Below, in pieces: positions 26,149-35,095 of a stretch of DNA of 64,000 nt. This DNA comes from Cellulomonas sp. PhB143 (lineage in GTDB: Bacteria; Actinomycetota; Actinomycetes; Actinomycetales; Cellulomonadaceae), in the NCBI RefSeq assembly GCF_003752595.1, contig NZ_RKIJ01000009.1, positions 124,001 to 188,000 on the forward strand. The letters are read 5' to 3'. The notes under the pieces are model-generated. The model was not told the origin of the DNA. It worked only from the letters and a program-made list of their open reading frames with translations, and did no database searches. Every line of letters starts with the position of its first letter. The stretch's first letter is position 1. The position numbers and the translations under genes are program-made.

Positions 26149-27588
26149 ATGCGGCAGAACGGTGCGTTGGAGAGCGTGGGCGGACATCTCAGGCGCGCGG
26201 GTGTCGGGCTAGCCCGGGTAGCGAGCCAGGGAAGCACCGGCCCCGTCTACGTCGCCACCTTTCGGCTGCCCGAGTCGTTCGGCGGAGTCACCCACGCGAT
26301 GCTGCAGCACACCCGCATGTTCGCTCGAACCACCTCAGGTCCGGTCGCTCTCCTGACGTTCGAGCACGGGCTGGACGTCTCCGAACGCCGGCGCCAGCTG
26401 CGCTCCGCGGGCCTTCTCGATTCGCGCACCGAGCTGCGAAACCTCTGGGCAGAGCTTCGCGAGGCGCCCCGTGCACCCTGGGCCAAGGGACACGTACTGC
26501 CCGACCTGCCTCCGGTCCCGGCTCACCATGCGGCGACCACCGAGAGAGCCGGCGACGGATCGACGGTGACCTACGAGGACACAGCAGGTGTCGTCGCGCG
26601 CGACCACCTACGCGCTGACGGGACGGTCGTCGTTCGTGACGTACTCGAGAACGGTCGACGCGTCTCCTTCTCCTACGCGGACCGGGAGGGAAGCGTGCGC
26701 GAGGTCCGTGGCCTCCGGAGGCTCCGTCGACTCTGGCTCGATCACGTGGTGCAAGCCCCAGCAACACTCGTCGTGGAGTCCAAGGGTCTCCTCACGGCAG
26801 TCGGGATGACGCACCCGCCCGGGGTCCGCAAGATCTTCGTCGTCCACGGTTCCCACCTGCTCGCGGGGGCGGCCGACGCCCACGGCCCGCTCGATCCGAA
26901 ACGGTCGTCGTTCGTCGACCACCTCGACGACTTCGACCGCATCGTGTTCCTCACCCACGCCCAGCTCCGGGACGTCGGTTCCCGATATGGCCACCGGAAG
27001 AGCTTCACCGTGCTCCCGAACGCCCGTGACACCACGCGCGTCCGAGCCGAGCGCGATCGCCGACGCGGTGTCGTGGTCGCCCGGCTCGTCGCCGCGAAAG
27101 GAGTCGATGCCGCGATGCGTGCGACCGGCACCGCCGCTCGGGACGCCGGGCACCACCTGTTGCTCGATATCCTCGGCGACGGCCCCCAGCGCAGTTCCCT
27201 GGAACAGGTCGCGCACACGCTCGACCACGTCGACGTCCGCATGCTCGGGCACGTCACGGACGTACCACGCCGCTTCGCGAGCGCGTCGTTCTCCGTCCTC
27301 GCCAGCTCGACCGAGGGTCACCCGCTCGTGCTCGTCGAGTCGATGGCGCAGGGCTGCGTTCCCATCGCGTACGACGTCCGGTACGGGCCCTCGGAGATCA
27401 TCGAGGACGGGATCAGCGGCTTTCTCGTCCCGTCGGGTGATGAGTCCGCCCTGGCCCGCGCGATCGCCTGCATCGTGGCGATGGAGCCTCAACGTCTCGA
27501 GTCGATGCGCGCCGCGGCCCGACGCCGCGCCGACGCGTTCTCCGAGCGCGTCGTCCGACGCAGGTGGCGGGACCTGGTCCGCAACTGA
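26149..27588 (+). CDS. TagE-like GT4 glycosyltransferase (polyol-phosphate polymer glycosylation)
   Basis: This is a 479-residue protein. A perfect AGGAGG precedes ATG 26149. The N-terminal half has GPVYVATFRLPESFGGVTHA and then a beta-repeat region with repeated V-x-R-D-x-L/V strands (about 140-210) typical of TagE-type poly(glycerol-phosphate) glucosyltransferases. The C-terminal GT-B half has VVVARLVAAKGVDAAM, LLLDILGDGPQRSSLE, and the EX7E-type motif in STEGHPLVLVESMAQG. It likely transfers a sugar from a UDP donor onto wall teichoic-type polymer in the cytoplasm. Product identity is not readable. It lies before a TagB/F-like gene on the same strand and resembles the enzyme at 50594. Confidence 0.85.
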   Translation: MRQNGALESVGGHLRRAGVGLARVASQGSTGPVYVATFRLPESFGGVTHAMLQHTRMFARTTSGPVALLTFEHGLDVSERRRQLRSAGLLDSRTELRNLWAELREAPRAPWAKGHVLPDLPPVPAHHAATTERAGDGSTVTYEDTAGVVARDHLRADGTVVVRDVLENGRRVSFSYADREGSVREVRGLRRLRRLWLDHVVQAPATLVVESKGLLTAVGMTHPPGVRKIFVVHGSHLLAGAADAHGPLDPKRSSFVDHLDDFDRIVFLTHAQLRDVGSRYGHRKSFTVLPNARDTTRVRAERDRRRGVVVARLVAAKGVDAAMRATGTAARDAGHHLLLDILGDGPQRSSLEQVAHTLDHVDVRMLGHVTDVPRRFASASFSVLASSTEGHPLVLVESMAQGCVPIAYDVRYGPSEIIEDGISGFLVPSGDESALARAIACIVAMEPQRLESMRAAARRRADAFSERVVRRRWRDLVRN

Positions 27589-27621
27589 CCCATGCCCGGG
27601 CTCTGACACTGGTTCTCGCGC

Positions 27622-27627
27622 TACGAT
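27622..27627 (+). promoter_or_regulatory. Putative -10 box (TACGAT) for the gene at 27669
   Basis: TACGAT lies 41 bp before GTG 27669 in the 80-bp gap after the TagE-like gene. It fits TANNNT. Confidence 0.4.
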
Positions 27628-27668
27628 CGGCCTCGCCCGTCCGACGACAGAAGACTGAGAGACCGACC

Positions 27669-28904
27669 GTGCCCGCGATCCGCGACGTCCAGACGCTCTA
27701 CCGATCGGGTCTCGCGGCGCAGCGGCGCCGGAAGGCTCGCGCCCGCTGGATCGCGCACGAAGCGGCACGCGGGGCGCTCCCCGCGGACAGGTTCGAAGCC
27801 GTCCTCTACTTCGCGGACTCGGAGGTCAACCTCTACCAGCTCCGTCAGTGGTACGAGCCGATGCGGCACCTGGCCGAGCAGCACCCGGTAGCCGTCGTCG
27901 CGCGCAATGTCGTCACCGCCGACCTCCTGAGCGCCGAATGCCCGCTCCCGGTTGTGCACAAGCAGACCGTTGCGGAGATCGAGGAGTGGCTCGGCACCCA
28001 GCGCGTCAGCATCGTGTTCTACGTCAATCAGAACACGCGCAACTTCCAGATGATGCGGTTCCGGGACCCGGCGCACGTGTTCATCAGCCACGGCGAGTCC
28101 GACAAGGACTACATGGCCTCGAACCAGCTCAAGGCCTACGACTACACGTTCGTCGCGGGCGACGCCGCGGTCGAGCGCATCTCGAAGCGGCTGATCGACT
28201 TCGACGCGGAGAAGAGACTGGTGAAGATCGGCCGTCCGCAGGTCGACGTCGACTACTACGGCCCCACCCTGCCCGACGACGGCAGGACCGTCATCCTCTA
28301 TGCGCCGACCTGGGAGGGTGACCGGCCGAGCATGACGTACTCGTCGCTCGGGTCCCACGCCGGCCCCATGCTCGACGCGCTGATCGCGACCGGCACGCAC
28401 CGGATCGTCTACCGCCCGCACCCCCGGACCGGTGCATACGACCCGGCGTACAAGGTCTTGCACCAGGCAATCGTGCGCAAGCTCGATACCGCCAATGCGG
28501 CCGATCCCGCCGCACACCACATGGTGGACACAGAGACGGCGTTCGGCTGGCACCTCAAGGCGGCAGACGCGTGCGTCTGCGACATCTCGGCGGTCGCGTT
28601 CGACTGGCTGGCGACGGGCAAGCCGCTGCTGCTCACCGAACCGGCGTCACCGGAGGCGGAGGTGGACCGCAGCGGGCTGGTCGGAATGATCGAGACGTTC
28701 AGGGCGTCCGATGCCGCGAACGTCGTCGAACTCATCCGGTCAAGACCCGCGGCGATGGGCGGGTGGACCTACGACGCCATCGTGAAGCACTACTTCGGTG
28801 CCAGCAGTCCAGGCGGCGCCATAGCCGCCTTCACCGCTGCGGCCACGCGAGTGATCTCGCGGCGCCACACGTCGATGCCCGCGATCCAGTCCCCGGGCGA
28901 CTGA
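27669..28904 (+). CDS. CDP-glycerol/polyol-phosphate transferase, TagB/TagF family (HGESDK subtype)
   Basis: This is a 411-residue single-domain protein from GTG 27669. Family landmarks are YFADSEVNLYQLRQWYEPM, FISHGESDKDYMASNQLKAY (about 138-158), VILYAPTWEGDRP, IVYRPHPRTG and the C-terminal CDISAVAFDWLATGKPLLLT. Such enzymes transfer a polyol-phosphate from a CDP-activated donor to a lipid-linked acceptor at the membrane surface, either priming or extending a teichoic-acid-like chain. Glycerol versus ribitol cannot be told. The HGxSDK sequence replaces the WHGTPLK form of classical TagF and is shared with three other proteins here (41402, 48876, 54600). It is convergent with cysN, 23 bp apart. 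Confidence 0.88.
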   Translation: MPAIRDVQTLYRSGLAAQRRRKARARWIAHEAARGALPADRFEAVLYFADSEVNLYQLRQWYEPMRHLAEQHPVAVVARNVVTADLLSAECPLPVVHKQTVAEIEEWLGTQRVSIVFYVNQNTRNFQMMRFRDPAHVFISHGESDKDYMASNQLKAYDYTFVAGDAAVERISKRLIDFDAEKRLVKIGRPQVDVDYYGPTLPDDGRTVILYAPTWEGDRPSMTYSSLGSHAGPMLDALIATGTHRIVYRPHPRTGAYDPAYKVLHQAIVRKLDTANAADPAAHHMVDTETAFGWHLKAADACVCDISAVAFDWLATGKPLLLTEPASPEAEVDRSGLVGMIETFRASDAANVVELIRSRPAAMGGWTYDAIVKHYFGASSPGGAIAAFTAAATRVISRRHTSMPAIQSPGD

Positions 28905-28927
28905 ACCTCAGGCGCACGACCTCTCGA

Positions 28928-30196
28928 TCAGACGACGTGCGGGAGCGCGCCGACCATTCCCGCTGCGACGGTCTTGTTCGTGCTCTCGTCCACCAGGATG
29001 AACGAACCCGTTTGCGAGTTCTGCTGGTAGGAGTCCACAAACAGAGGCTGAGTGACCCGCATCTGGACGCGGCCGATCTCGTTGAGCGCGATCTCGGGCG
29101 CGCTCTCGTCCCGGTGCAGGGTGTTGACGTCAACGCGATAGTTGATCTGCCTGACGACCACGCGTGCCCAACGCGTCGTGTGCTTGATCGCGTACCGCTT
29201 CCCCGGCATGAGGCTCGCGGTCTCGTCCATCCAGCAGATCTGGGCATCGAGGTCCTGCACCGCTGCCGGTGTGTTGTTCGGCCGGCAGATCATGTCGCCG
29301 CGCGAGACGTCGATCTCGTCCTCGAGCCGGACCGTGACCGCCATGGGCGGGAAGGCCTCGTCCACCGGTCCGTCGGCAGTCTCGATCGAGGCGATCGTGG
29401 TCTCGAGGCCGGACGGGAGCGCGACCACGCGATCCCCCGGCTTGAGCACACCGCTCGCGACGGTGCCGGCGTAGCCGCGATAGTCGTGGAACTCGTGCTG
29501 CTGCGGGCGGATCACGCACTGGACCGGAAAGCGCACATCGACAAGGTTCCGATCGCTCGCGACGTGCAGCCGCTCGAGGTGGCTGAGCAGAGGCGCACCG
29601 TCGAACCACGGCATGTTCTCGCTGCGGTTGACCACGTTGTCCCCGGCGAGCGCGGAGATCGGGATGAAGGTCAGGTCCCGCACGCGCAATCGCGCGGCGA
29701 ACTCGGTGAACTCCGTGCGGATGTCCTCGAAGACCTGCTCGTCATAGTCGACGAGGTCCATCTTGTTGACGCACACCACCACATGCGGGACGCCGAGGAG
29801 GCTGGCGAGGAAGGTGTGCCGCCGGCTCTGCTCCAGGACGCCCTTGCGCGCGTCGACCAAGATCAGGGCCACGTCTGCCGTCGAGGCACCGGTGACCATG
29901 TTCCGCGTGTACTGGATGTGACCCGGCGTGTCCGCGATGATGAACTTGCGCTTCGGCGTCGCGAAGTAGCGGTAGGCCACGTCGATCGTGATGCCCTGCT
30001 CGCGCTCGGCACGCAGGCCGTCGGTGAGAAGCGCGAGGTCGGTGTAGTCGTTGCCGCGCTCCTTGGACACGCGCTCGACCGAGTCGAGCTGGTCCTCGAA
30101 GATCGTCTTGGAGTCGAACAGCAGTCGCCCGATCAGCGTGCTCTTGCCGTCGTCGACAGAGCCGGCTGTGGCGAACCGGAGCAGGTCGGTGGTCAT
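28928..30196 (-). CDS. cysN: Sulfate adenylyltransferase large subunit (GTPase) CysN
   Basis: This is a 422-residue protein. The EF-Tu-like GTPase domain has GSVDDGKSTLIGRLLFDSK (about 10-28), DVAYRYFATPKRKFIIADTP, GHIQYTRNMV and the guanine motif VCVNKMDLVDYDE. Beta-barrel domains complete the protein. Together with CysD it makes adenosine 5'-phosphosulfate from ATP and sulfate, driven by GTP hydrolysis. No APS-kinase domain is fused; that activity is in the separate gene at 33010. It begins 2 bp after the cysD stop, so cysQ-cysD-cysN is one operon. Length and motifs indicate an intact enzyme. Confidence 0.96.
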   Translation of the reverse strand: MTTDLLRFATAGSVDDGKSTLIGRLLFDSKTIFEDQLDSVERVSKERGNDYTDLALLTDGLRAEREQGITIDVAYRYFATPKRKFIIADTPGHIQYTRNMVTGASTADVALILVDARKGVLEQSRRHTFLASLLGVPHVVVCVNKMDLVDYDEQVFEDIRTEFTEFAARLRVRDLTFIPISALAGDNVVNRSENMPWFDGAPLLSHLERLHVASDRNLVDVRFPVQCVIRPQQHEFHDYRGYAGTVASGVLKPGDRVVALPSGLETTIASIETADGPVDEAFPPMAVTVRLEDEIDVSRGDMICRPNNTPAAVQDLDAQICWMDETASLMPGKRYAIKHTTRWARVVVRQINYRVDVNTLHRDESAPEIALNEIGRVQMRVTQPLFVDSYQQNSQTGSFILVDESTNKTVAAGMVGALPHVV

Positions 30197-30198
30197 CT

Positions 30199-31101
30199 CT
30201 AGAAGTAGCCCTCTCGCTTGCGATCTTCCATCGCAGCCTCGCTGACCCTGTCGTCGCCGCGGGTCGCTCCACGCTCGGTAATCCGGACCGCCGCGGTCTC
30301 CTCGACGATGAGCTCTAGCGACGACGCCTCCGACTCGACCGCTGCCGTGAGGTTTGCGTCTCCGATCGTGCGGTATCGGACCGAGCGGACCTCGGACTGC
30401 TCGCCGTCCCTGAGCGGGGTGAACTCGTTGACGGCGAAGAGCATCCCACCGCGGTCGACGACCTCCCGCTCGGCGCCAAGGTACAGCTCGGGGATCTCGA
30501 TCTGCTCGGCGGCGATATATGTCCAGATGTCGAGCTCGGTCCAGTTCGAGAGTGGAAAGACCCGGATGCTCTCACCCTGGTGGACGCGCCCGTTGTAGAG
30601 GTTCCAGATCTCGGGACGCTGGTTCTTCGGGTCCCACTGGCCGAAGTCGTCGCGGAAGGAGAAGACACGTTCCTTCGCGCGAGCCTTCTCCTCGTCACGA
30701 CGCCCTCCGCCGAAGAGAGCGGTGAACCCGTTCTTCTCGACGGCGTCGAGGAGCACTGGAGTCTGGATGCGGTTGCGGGAGCCGTTCGGCTCCTCCCGGA
30801 CGAGGCCGCGGTCGATCGCCTCCTGCACGGAGGCAACGACGAGCTGGAGCCCCAGGCGTTCGACCCATCGGTCACGGCACGTGAGCACCTCGGGGAAGTT
30901 CAGCCCCGTGTCGATGTGCATGATCGGGAACGGAACCCGAGCAGGGGCGAACGCCTTCGCCGCCAAGTGCAGCATGACGATCGAGTCCTTGCCGCCCGAG
31001 AACAGGAGGCACGGGCTCTGCATCTCAGCGACGACCTCGCGGAAGATGTGGATGCTCTCCGCCTCGAGCGAGCGCAACTGGCTCAGGACGCGGTTGTTCA
31101 C
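30199..31101 (-). CDS. cysD: Sulfate adenylyltransferase small subunit CysD
   Basis: This is a 300-residue PP-loop ATP pyrophosphatase domain protein. Motifs are CLLFSGGKDSIVMLHLAAKA (about 32-51), FPIMHIDTGLNFPE, FGGGRRDEEKARAKERVFSF and VFPLSNWTELDIWTYIA. It is the catalytic adenylyltransferase subunit working with CysN. GTG at 31101 overlaps the cysQ stop (GTGA). The C-terminus includes the conserved GAMEDRKREGYF-like end (EAAMEDRKREGYF). No PAPS reductase (cysH) lies next to it, which is unusual for a purely assimilatory cluster. Confidence 0.96.
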   Translation of the reverse strand: MNNRVLSQLRSLEAESIHIFREVVAEMQSPCLLFSGGKDSIVMLHLAAKAFAPARVPFPIMHIDTGLNFPEVLTCRDRWVERLGLQLVVASVQEAIDRGLVREEPNGSRNRIQTPVLLDAVEKNGFTALFGGGRRDEEKARAKERVFSFRDDFGQWDPKNQRPEIWNLYNGRVHQGESIRVFPLSNWTELDIWTYIAAEQIEIPELYLGAEREVVDRGGMLFAVNEFTPLRDGEQSEVRSVRYRTIGDANLTAAVESEASSLELIVEETAAVRITERGATRGDDRVSEAAMEDRKREGYF

Positions 31102-31940
31102 GAGTGGGAACCTCCCCTATCGACGACCCCGACGGACGCGAGCAGGTCACGCACCCGATCCGCGAGGAAAGGATCGCACACGAACAGATCCGGCAGCCAC
31201 GGGCTCTCACGGTTGTACTCGAGCGCGCTCCCGTCGAGTCGTGTGCACACCAGACCGGCGGCCCGGGCGACCGCGACCGGGGCTGCGGAGTCCCACTCGT
31301 ACTGACCACCGCCGTGGATGTACACGTCGGTGGTGCCGTCGACGACGGACAGCACCTTCACACCGGCGGAACCCATCGGGACGAGCACTACGTCGTCGCG
31401 CTCCGCGAGCGCGCCGACGAATGCGGGCGGCCGGCTCCGGCTCGCGGCGACCCGCAACGGTCGAACATCGTCGAGCACCTCGGCGGAGCCGCACTGGGTG
31501 ACGCGGTGCGTGCTCGCCGTGCTCTGGGCGATCCCGCGCGCAGGCAGCGCGACTGCCCCGTCGCCCAGTCCACGGCCTCTCTGCCACAGAGCGACGTGCA
31601 CCGCGAAGTCGTCCCGCCACGACCCGTCGGCGTTCCGCTCGGCGAACTCACGGGTCCCGTCTAACGGGTCGATGATCCAGACGCGGTCCGCACCGAGCCG
31701 GGCAGGGTCGTCAGCGGCTTCCTCGGAGAGCACCGCGTCCGACGGTCGACTCGAGGCGAGCGCCAGCGCGAGCCAGGTCTGGGCAGCGCGGTCCCCCGCG
31801 TCCTTGAGGACCCTGACGTCGAGGTCGGAGGTCTCGTGCTCGCTGCGCAAGGACATCAGCACGCGACCGGCACCCTCAGCGAGTGCGACTGCTAGCGCAC
31901 TGTCCGACATGGCGCCGAGACCCGTCGGATCGTCGGTCAT
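31098..31940 (-). CDS. cysQ: 3'(2'),5'-bisphosphate nucleotidase (CysQ-like inositol monophosphatase family)
   Basis: This is a 280-residue phosphatase. The start at 31940 (MTDDPTG) follows AAGGAG. Metal-site motifs are LSEEAADDPARL, DRVWIIDPLDGTREFAERN and YEWDSAAPVAVARAAGL. CysQ enzymes remove the 3' phosphate from PAP, the by-product of sulfotransferases and of PAPS reductase, and may also hydrolyse PAPS. Presence at the head of cysQ-cysD-cysN is consistent with PAP turnover linked to the sulfotransferase at 35096. An inositol-monophosphatase activity is the alternative within the same fold; operon context favours CysQ. A longer upstream reading would run into the divergent promoter. Confidence 0.92.
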   Translation of the reverse strand: MTDDPTGLGAMSDSALAVALAEGAGRVLMSLRSEHETSDLDVRVLKDAGDRAAQTWLALALASSRPSDAVLSEEAADDPARLGADRVWIIDPLDGTREFAERNADGSWRDDFAVHVALWQRGRGLGDGAVALPARGIAQSTASTHRVTQCGSAEVLDDVRPLRVAASRSRPPAFVGALAERDDVVLVPMGSAGVKVLSVVDGTTDVYIHGGGQYEWDSAAPVAVARAAGLVCTRLDGSALEYNRESPWLPDLFVCDPFLADRVRDLLASVGVVDRGGSHS

Positions 31941-32030
31941 CGTCCGCCAACTCCTTGCGATCGTTCGGGCCTCAGCCACGCGTCAGACCTTCCTGGGACT
32001 GGGTCGAAGCCGCAGGCGCGACGTCGAGGC

Positions 32031-32036
32031 TAGCAT
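32031..32036 (+). promoter_or_regulatory. Putative -10 box (TAGCAT) for the TSUP-cysC pair
   Basis: TAGCAT in the 131-bp divergent region between cysQ and the TSUP gene lies 36 bp before the ATG at 32072 and fits TANNNT. Confidence 0.4.
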
Positions 32037-32071
32037 TCTCGGGTGCTCAACCATCCGACCGGAGGGCCACG

Positions 32072-33013
32072 ATGGACCTCCCCCTGACGCTCGGCGGCCT
32101 CGTCGTCGGCTTCGTCGTCGGCATGACCGGCATGGGCGGCGGCGCGCTGATGACGCCGATGCTCATCTTCGTCTTCAAGGTCGACCCGCTCACGGCAGTC
32201 TCCAGCGACGTCGTCGCCAGTCTGTTCATGAAGCCTGCTGGTGCGTTCGTCCACCTGCGCCGTGGCACGGCAAACCTCCGGCTCGTCCTGTGGCTGTGCG
32301 TGGGTTCCGTGCCGGCCGCCTTCGTCGGCTCCTTCGTGATCGGAGCGCTCGGCGACGACGTCTCCGGGCTGGTTCAGAAGCTTCTCGGCGCTGCCCTCCT
32401 CGTGGCATCCGCAGGGCTCGTCACACGCGCCATCCTGGGGATGACGCAGCGCCGCACCCCAGCCGGCGAGGGCCCTGCGGCACCTCGCTCCCCCGAAATC
32501 GTCGTGCGTCCGATCCCGACCGCGGTGCTCGGCGCCGTGGCCGGGCTTCTCGTCGGCATGACCTCCGTCGGCGCAGGATCGGTCATCATCATCGTGCTGC
32601 TGATGATGTACCCGGCGCTAAAGGCCTCGGAGCTCGTCGGCACCGACCTCGTCCAAGCCGTGCCTCTCGTCGCAGCAGCGTCTCTCGGCCACCTCCTGTA
32701 TGGAGACTTCGATCCCGGCCTGACCCTCTGGCTCCTCGTCGGCGCAGTCCCCGGTGCGTGGATCGGCGCTCAGGTGTCGAGTCGCGCACCAGGGGGGATC
32801 ATCCGTCGCGCCTTGGCGATCCTGCTGCTGGCGTCGGGTCTGAAGCTCCTCGGTGCTCCTCTGGTCGTCGTGCTCGGCGCCGCGGTCGCCGCACTGGTGC
32901 TCGGCAACCTTCTGTGGATCACCGTTCGCCGTCGCCTGGCACGTGCGGACGCGGCGCCGAGCTCCAGACCCGTAGAAATCCGAACAAGCCCGAAGGGTCG
33001 AACCGACCAGTGA
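32072..33013 (+). CDS. TSUP family transporter (sulfite/sulfate exporter TauE/SafE-like)
   Basis: This is a 313-residue protein with about eight hydrophobic segments in two repeats. The repeats open with LGGLVVGFVVGMTGMGGGAL and AVLGAVAGLLVGMTSVGAGS, the GMxGxGG-type TSUP motifs, each followed by SDVVASLF or TDLVQAVPL. TSUP proteins move sulfur-containing anions or other small anions. Near cysDN and cysC, sulfate or sulfite handling is the likely role, import being plausible in actinobacterial cys clusters. ATG 32072 follows GGAGGG. The stop overlaps the cysC start (GTGA), so the pair is coupled. Confidence 0.88.
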   Translation: MDLPLTLGGLVVGFVVGMTGMGGGALMTPMLIFVFKVDPLTAVSSDVVASLFMKPAGAFVHLRRGTANLRLVLWLCVGSVPAAFVGSFVIGALGDDVSGLVQKLLGAALLVASAGLVTRAILGMTQRRTPAGEGPAAPRSPEIVVRPIPTAVLGAVAGLLVGMTSVGAGSVIIIVLLMMYPALKASELVGTDLVQAVPLVAAASLGHLLYGDFDPGLTLWLLVGAVPGAWIGAQVSSRAPGGIIRRALAILLLASGLKLLGAPLVVVLGAAVAALVLGNLLWITVRRRLARADAAPSSRPVEIRTSPKGRTDQ

Positions 33014-34311
33014 ACCCGACCCGCGACGTCCCGCACCCTGTTCGCGCCCTCGACGAGGACGAGCTCGACCGCCTCGAGCTCTCGCTCGGCGGTGGCCTCG
33101 CGCCTCCTGCGTTGCCTGAGGGCACGGACCGTCTCACATTGACCGATCGGGAGAACACCCCGCTGGCAGTCGTGGAACGGACGCCGGACGGTGTACGGCT
33201 GACCGCTCAGCGTCAGTTCGCGCGGGGCACGGGTCCGGCCTCGGACGACAGGTTTCGCCGACCACCAACGGCGGTCCGGGGGACCCTTCCGGCCGATCAT
33301 GAGATCGTCGCCGCAGTCGTCCGCACGCTTCCCACACGTGCGGACGTGAGGCTCGCGGTCCACTCCGCGTCGCGCGTCCGGGTCCATATGCTCCTGCTGG
33401 TGCCAGTACGGCGGCGCGCGACCGGCGGGCCGGGTGCCGACGCGCTGATTCGCGCCACGCAAGGACTCGCCGCCGAGATCACCGAACAGGTTCCCGGTAC
33501 GTCGTGGGAGATCGTCGCTGTCCCCTGGTCGGAGGACGGGCCGATACCCGACGACGTCGCATTCGCATACGGCGCGGAAGACGTCGTCGACCTCGAGGGA
33601 CGCCGCAGCGACGTAGAGCGCACCGCCGCAGCGTCTCTCGCGTCCCGCCGACAGGCGCTCACCGACAAGCTCTACCCGTCCTACTCCGCCGTGGAGCTCG
33701 GCGTGGCGCAGCGTGCGGACGGCGCCGTCATCCTCCTGACCGGGCTGTCCGGCTCCGGAAAGTCCACGATCGCCCGCGCCCTCGTCGCGCGGCTCGGGCA
33801 GGAGGGGCGCAACTCGACGCTTCTCGACGGCGACGAGGTCCGCCATCACCTCTCGCGCGGACTGGGATTCGACCGGCGGTCGAGAGAGTTGAATGTCGAA
33901 CGCATCGGCTATGTCGCGTCCCTGATCGCGAAGCACGGCGGCGTCGCAGTCGCGGCCCCCATCGCGCCATTCGCCTCAGGTCGTGCGGCTGTCCGCAGCC
34001 TGGCTGAGACGTACGGCCGCTTCCTCCTCGTGCATGTCAGCACCCCGCTCGACGTCTGCGAGCAGCGAGACCGCAAGGGGCTCTACGCGCGAGCGCGATC
34101 TGGCGAGATTCCGGACTTCACCGGGATCTCGTCTCCGTACGAGACCCCGGACGACGCTGACGTCGCCGTCGACTCGACCGACCGATCGATCGACGAGACC
34201 GTCGACCTGATCATCAAGGCGCTGAGCATGCCAGCTAGTTTGGAGCCCTCGGCACGTCGATCGGGAGCGCACGTCGGCAAGGGCGGGTCGCTCGAGGCGG
34301 ATGAGAGATAA
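33010..34311 (+). CDS. cysC: Adenylyl-sulfate kinase with N-terminal extension (CysC type)
   Basis: This is a 433-residue protein. Residues 245-410 are an APS kinase: P-loop LLTGLSGSGKSTIARAL, STLLDGDEVRHHLSRGLGF, SRELNVERIGYVASLIAKHG, VAAPIAPFASGRAAVR and the lid LYARARSGEIPDFTGISSPY. It makes PAPS, the universal sulfate donor. The first 230 residues are not kinase: LTLTDRENTPLAVVERT resembles the PUA-like beginning of ATP sulfurylases, but the catalytic sulfurylase motifs are not evident, so this half may be regulatory. GTG 33010 is coupled to the TSUP gene. PAPS made here can feed either reduction or the nearby sulfotransferase. Confidence 0.93.
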   Translation: MNPTRDVPHPVRALDEDELDRLELSLGGGLAPPALPEGTDRLTLTDRENTPLAVVERTPDGVRLTAQRQFARGTGPASDDRFRRPPTAVRGTLPADHEIVAAVVRTLPTRADVRLAVHSASRVRVHMLLLVPVRRRATGGPGADALIRATQGLAAEITEQVPGTSWEIVAVPWSEDGPIPDDVAFAYGAEDVVDLEGRRSDVERTAAASLASRRQALTDKLYPSYSAVELGVAQRADGAVILLTGLSGSGKSTIARALVARLGQEGRNSTLLDGDEVRHHLSRGLGFDRRSRELNVERIGYVASLIAKHGGVAVAAPIAPFASGRAAVRSLAETYGRFLLVHVSTPLDVCEQRDRKGLYARARSGEIPDFTGISSPYETPDDADVAVDSTDRSIDETVDLIIKALSMPASLEPSARRSGAHVGKGGSLEADER

Positions 34312-34421
34312 AGGGCGGGTTGTTTCACATCTACGTGTGGTTCGATCTGCCGAGCTCAACGATGCACCTAATACGCACGGAGCACTTGTAGACGGCGTTG
34401 TGCGCCTGGTGTTCCTTGTCG

Positions 34422-34541
34422 GTGCGTGCCCCGCTCGAACTGGACGGGACGGCCGCAATCGCGGCCGCGGGGGACTACGTCAGACAGGCCGCCAAGTGTA
34501 TTCGGAATATGACCGATTCGTTGCGAGCGGCCGGCGCATAG
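34422..34541 (+). other. Possible 39-codon ORF or gene fragment in a low-GC patch
   Basis: From GTG 34422 the frame reads with a coding-like tail, AAGDYVRQAAKCIRNMTDSL, then RAAGA and stop. No ribosome binding site and no family are recognised. It lies in the 34312-34653 stretch, which is visibly less GC-rich than its surroundings and otherwise without genes. It may be a remnant of something lost when the adjacent insertion sequence arrived. Confidence 0.2.
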
Positions 34542-34653
34542 CTGCGGGATGTCGTGAGCTCCCGAGGCTCGCGTCCGCGTACCGGTCGGACCTCGCGCAG
34601 TGTGCAATGTCGCCCACGATGCGTTCGGCGATCACCACATGCCCAGCACGCTA

Positions 34654-35092
34654 TTAGACGTCACCGTTGTGGGTTATGGAGATCAGGTGGTCGAGATCAA
34701 AACGGGTGCGGCGATCTCCGACTGAACCGTCTCGAAGCTGCTCGACAGCCAATGGAGCGTCATGACGAGGCAAAGTCTGGACAACTGCCCTGGAGGCCGC
34801 GGGAACGCGAGGGAACGGCCGGCCCTTTCCATCCCAGTGCAGATGGATTTTGGTCGTCAGCCCGCCGCTGGAACGGCCGACCGCGTGACCAGGCGGCTCA
34901 TCATCGATTTTCTTGCGGTTCGACGGGGCCTCTGGGGACCCGGGCAGGGCAACGCCATGCTGATCTGCGCGCGATGGTGGAGTCGATCGAGCCGACCCGG
35001 CCCGAGTCTCCGCACGGCTGCGCCAAAGCCTGCGTCGTCTCCAGCGCCCGCGCCCTCCCCGCCCAGCTCGGGCCAACATGGAGTAGCAACAC
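34654..35092 (-). pseudogene. Remnant of an IS5-family-type transposase
   Basis: On the minus strand two overlapping frames together give recognisable transposase sequence. One frame ends GSIDSTIAR; another continues RADQHGVALPG, then RKKIDDEPPGHAVG and GRSSGGLTTKIHLHWDGKGR. The words DST, RxHQH-like and GRSxGGLTTKIHL are the central DDE-region signature of IS5-type transposases. A frameshift between the two halves, and loss of N- and C-terminal parts, show it is dead. It ends 4 bp from the sulfotransferase stop, so an insertion happened at this junction. The IS ends cannot be located with confidence. Confidence 0.75.
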
Positions 35093-35095
35093 GGC

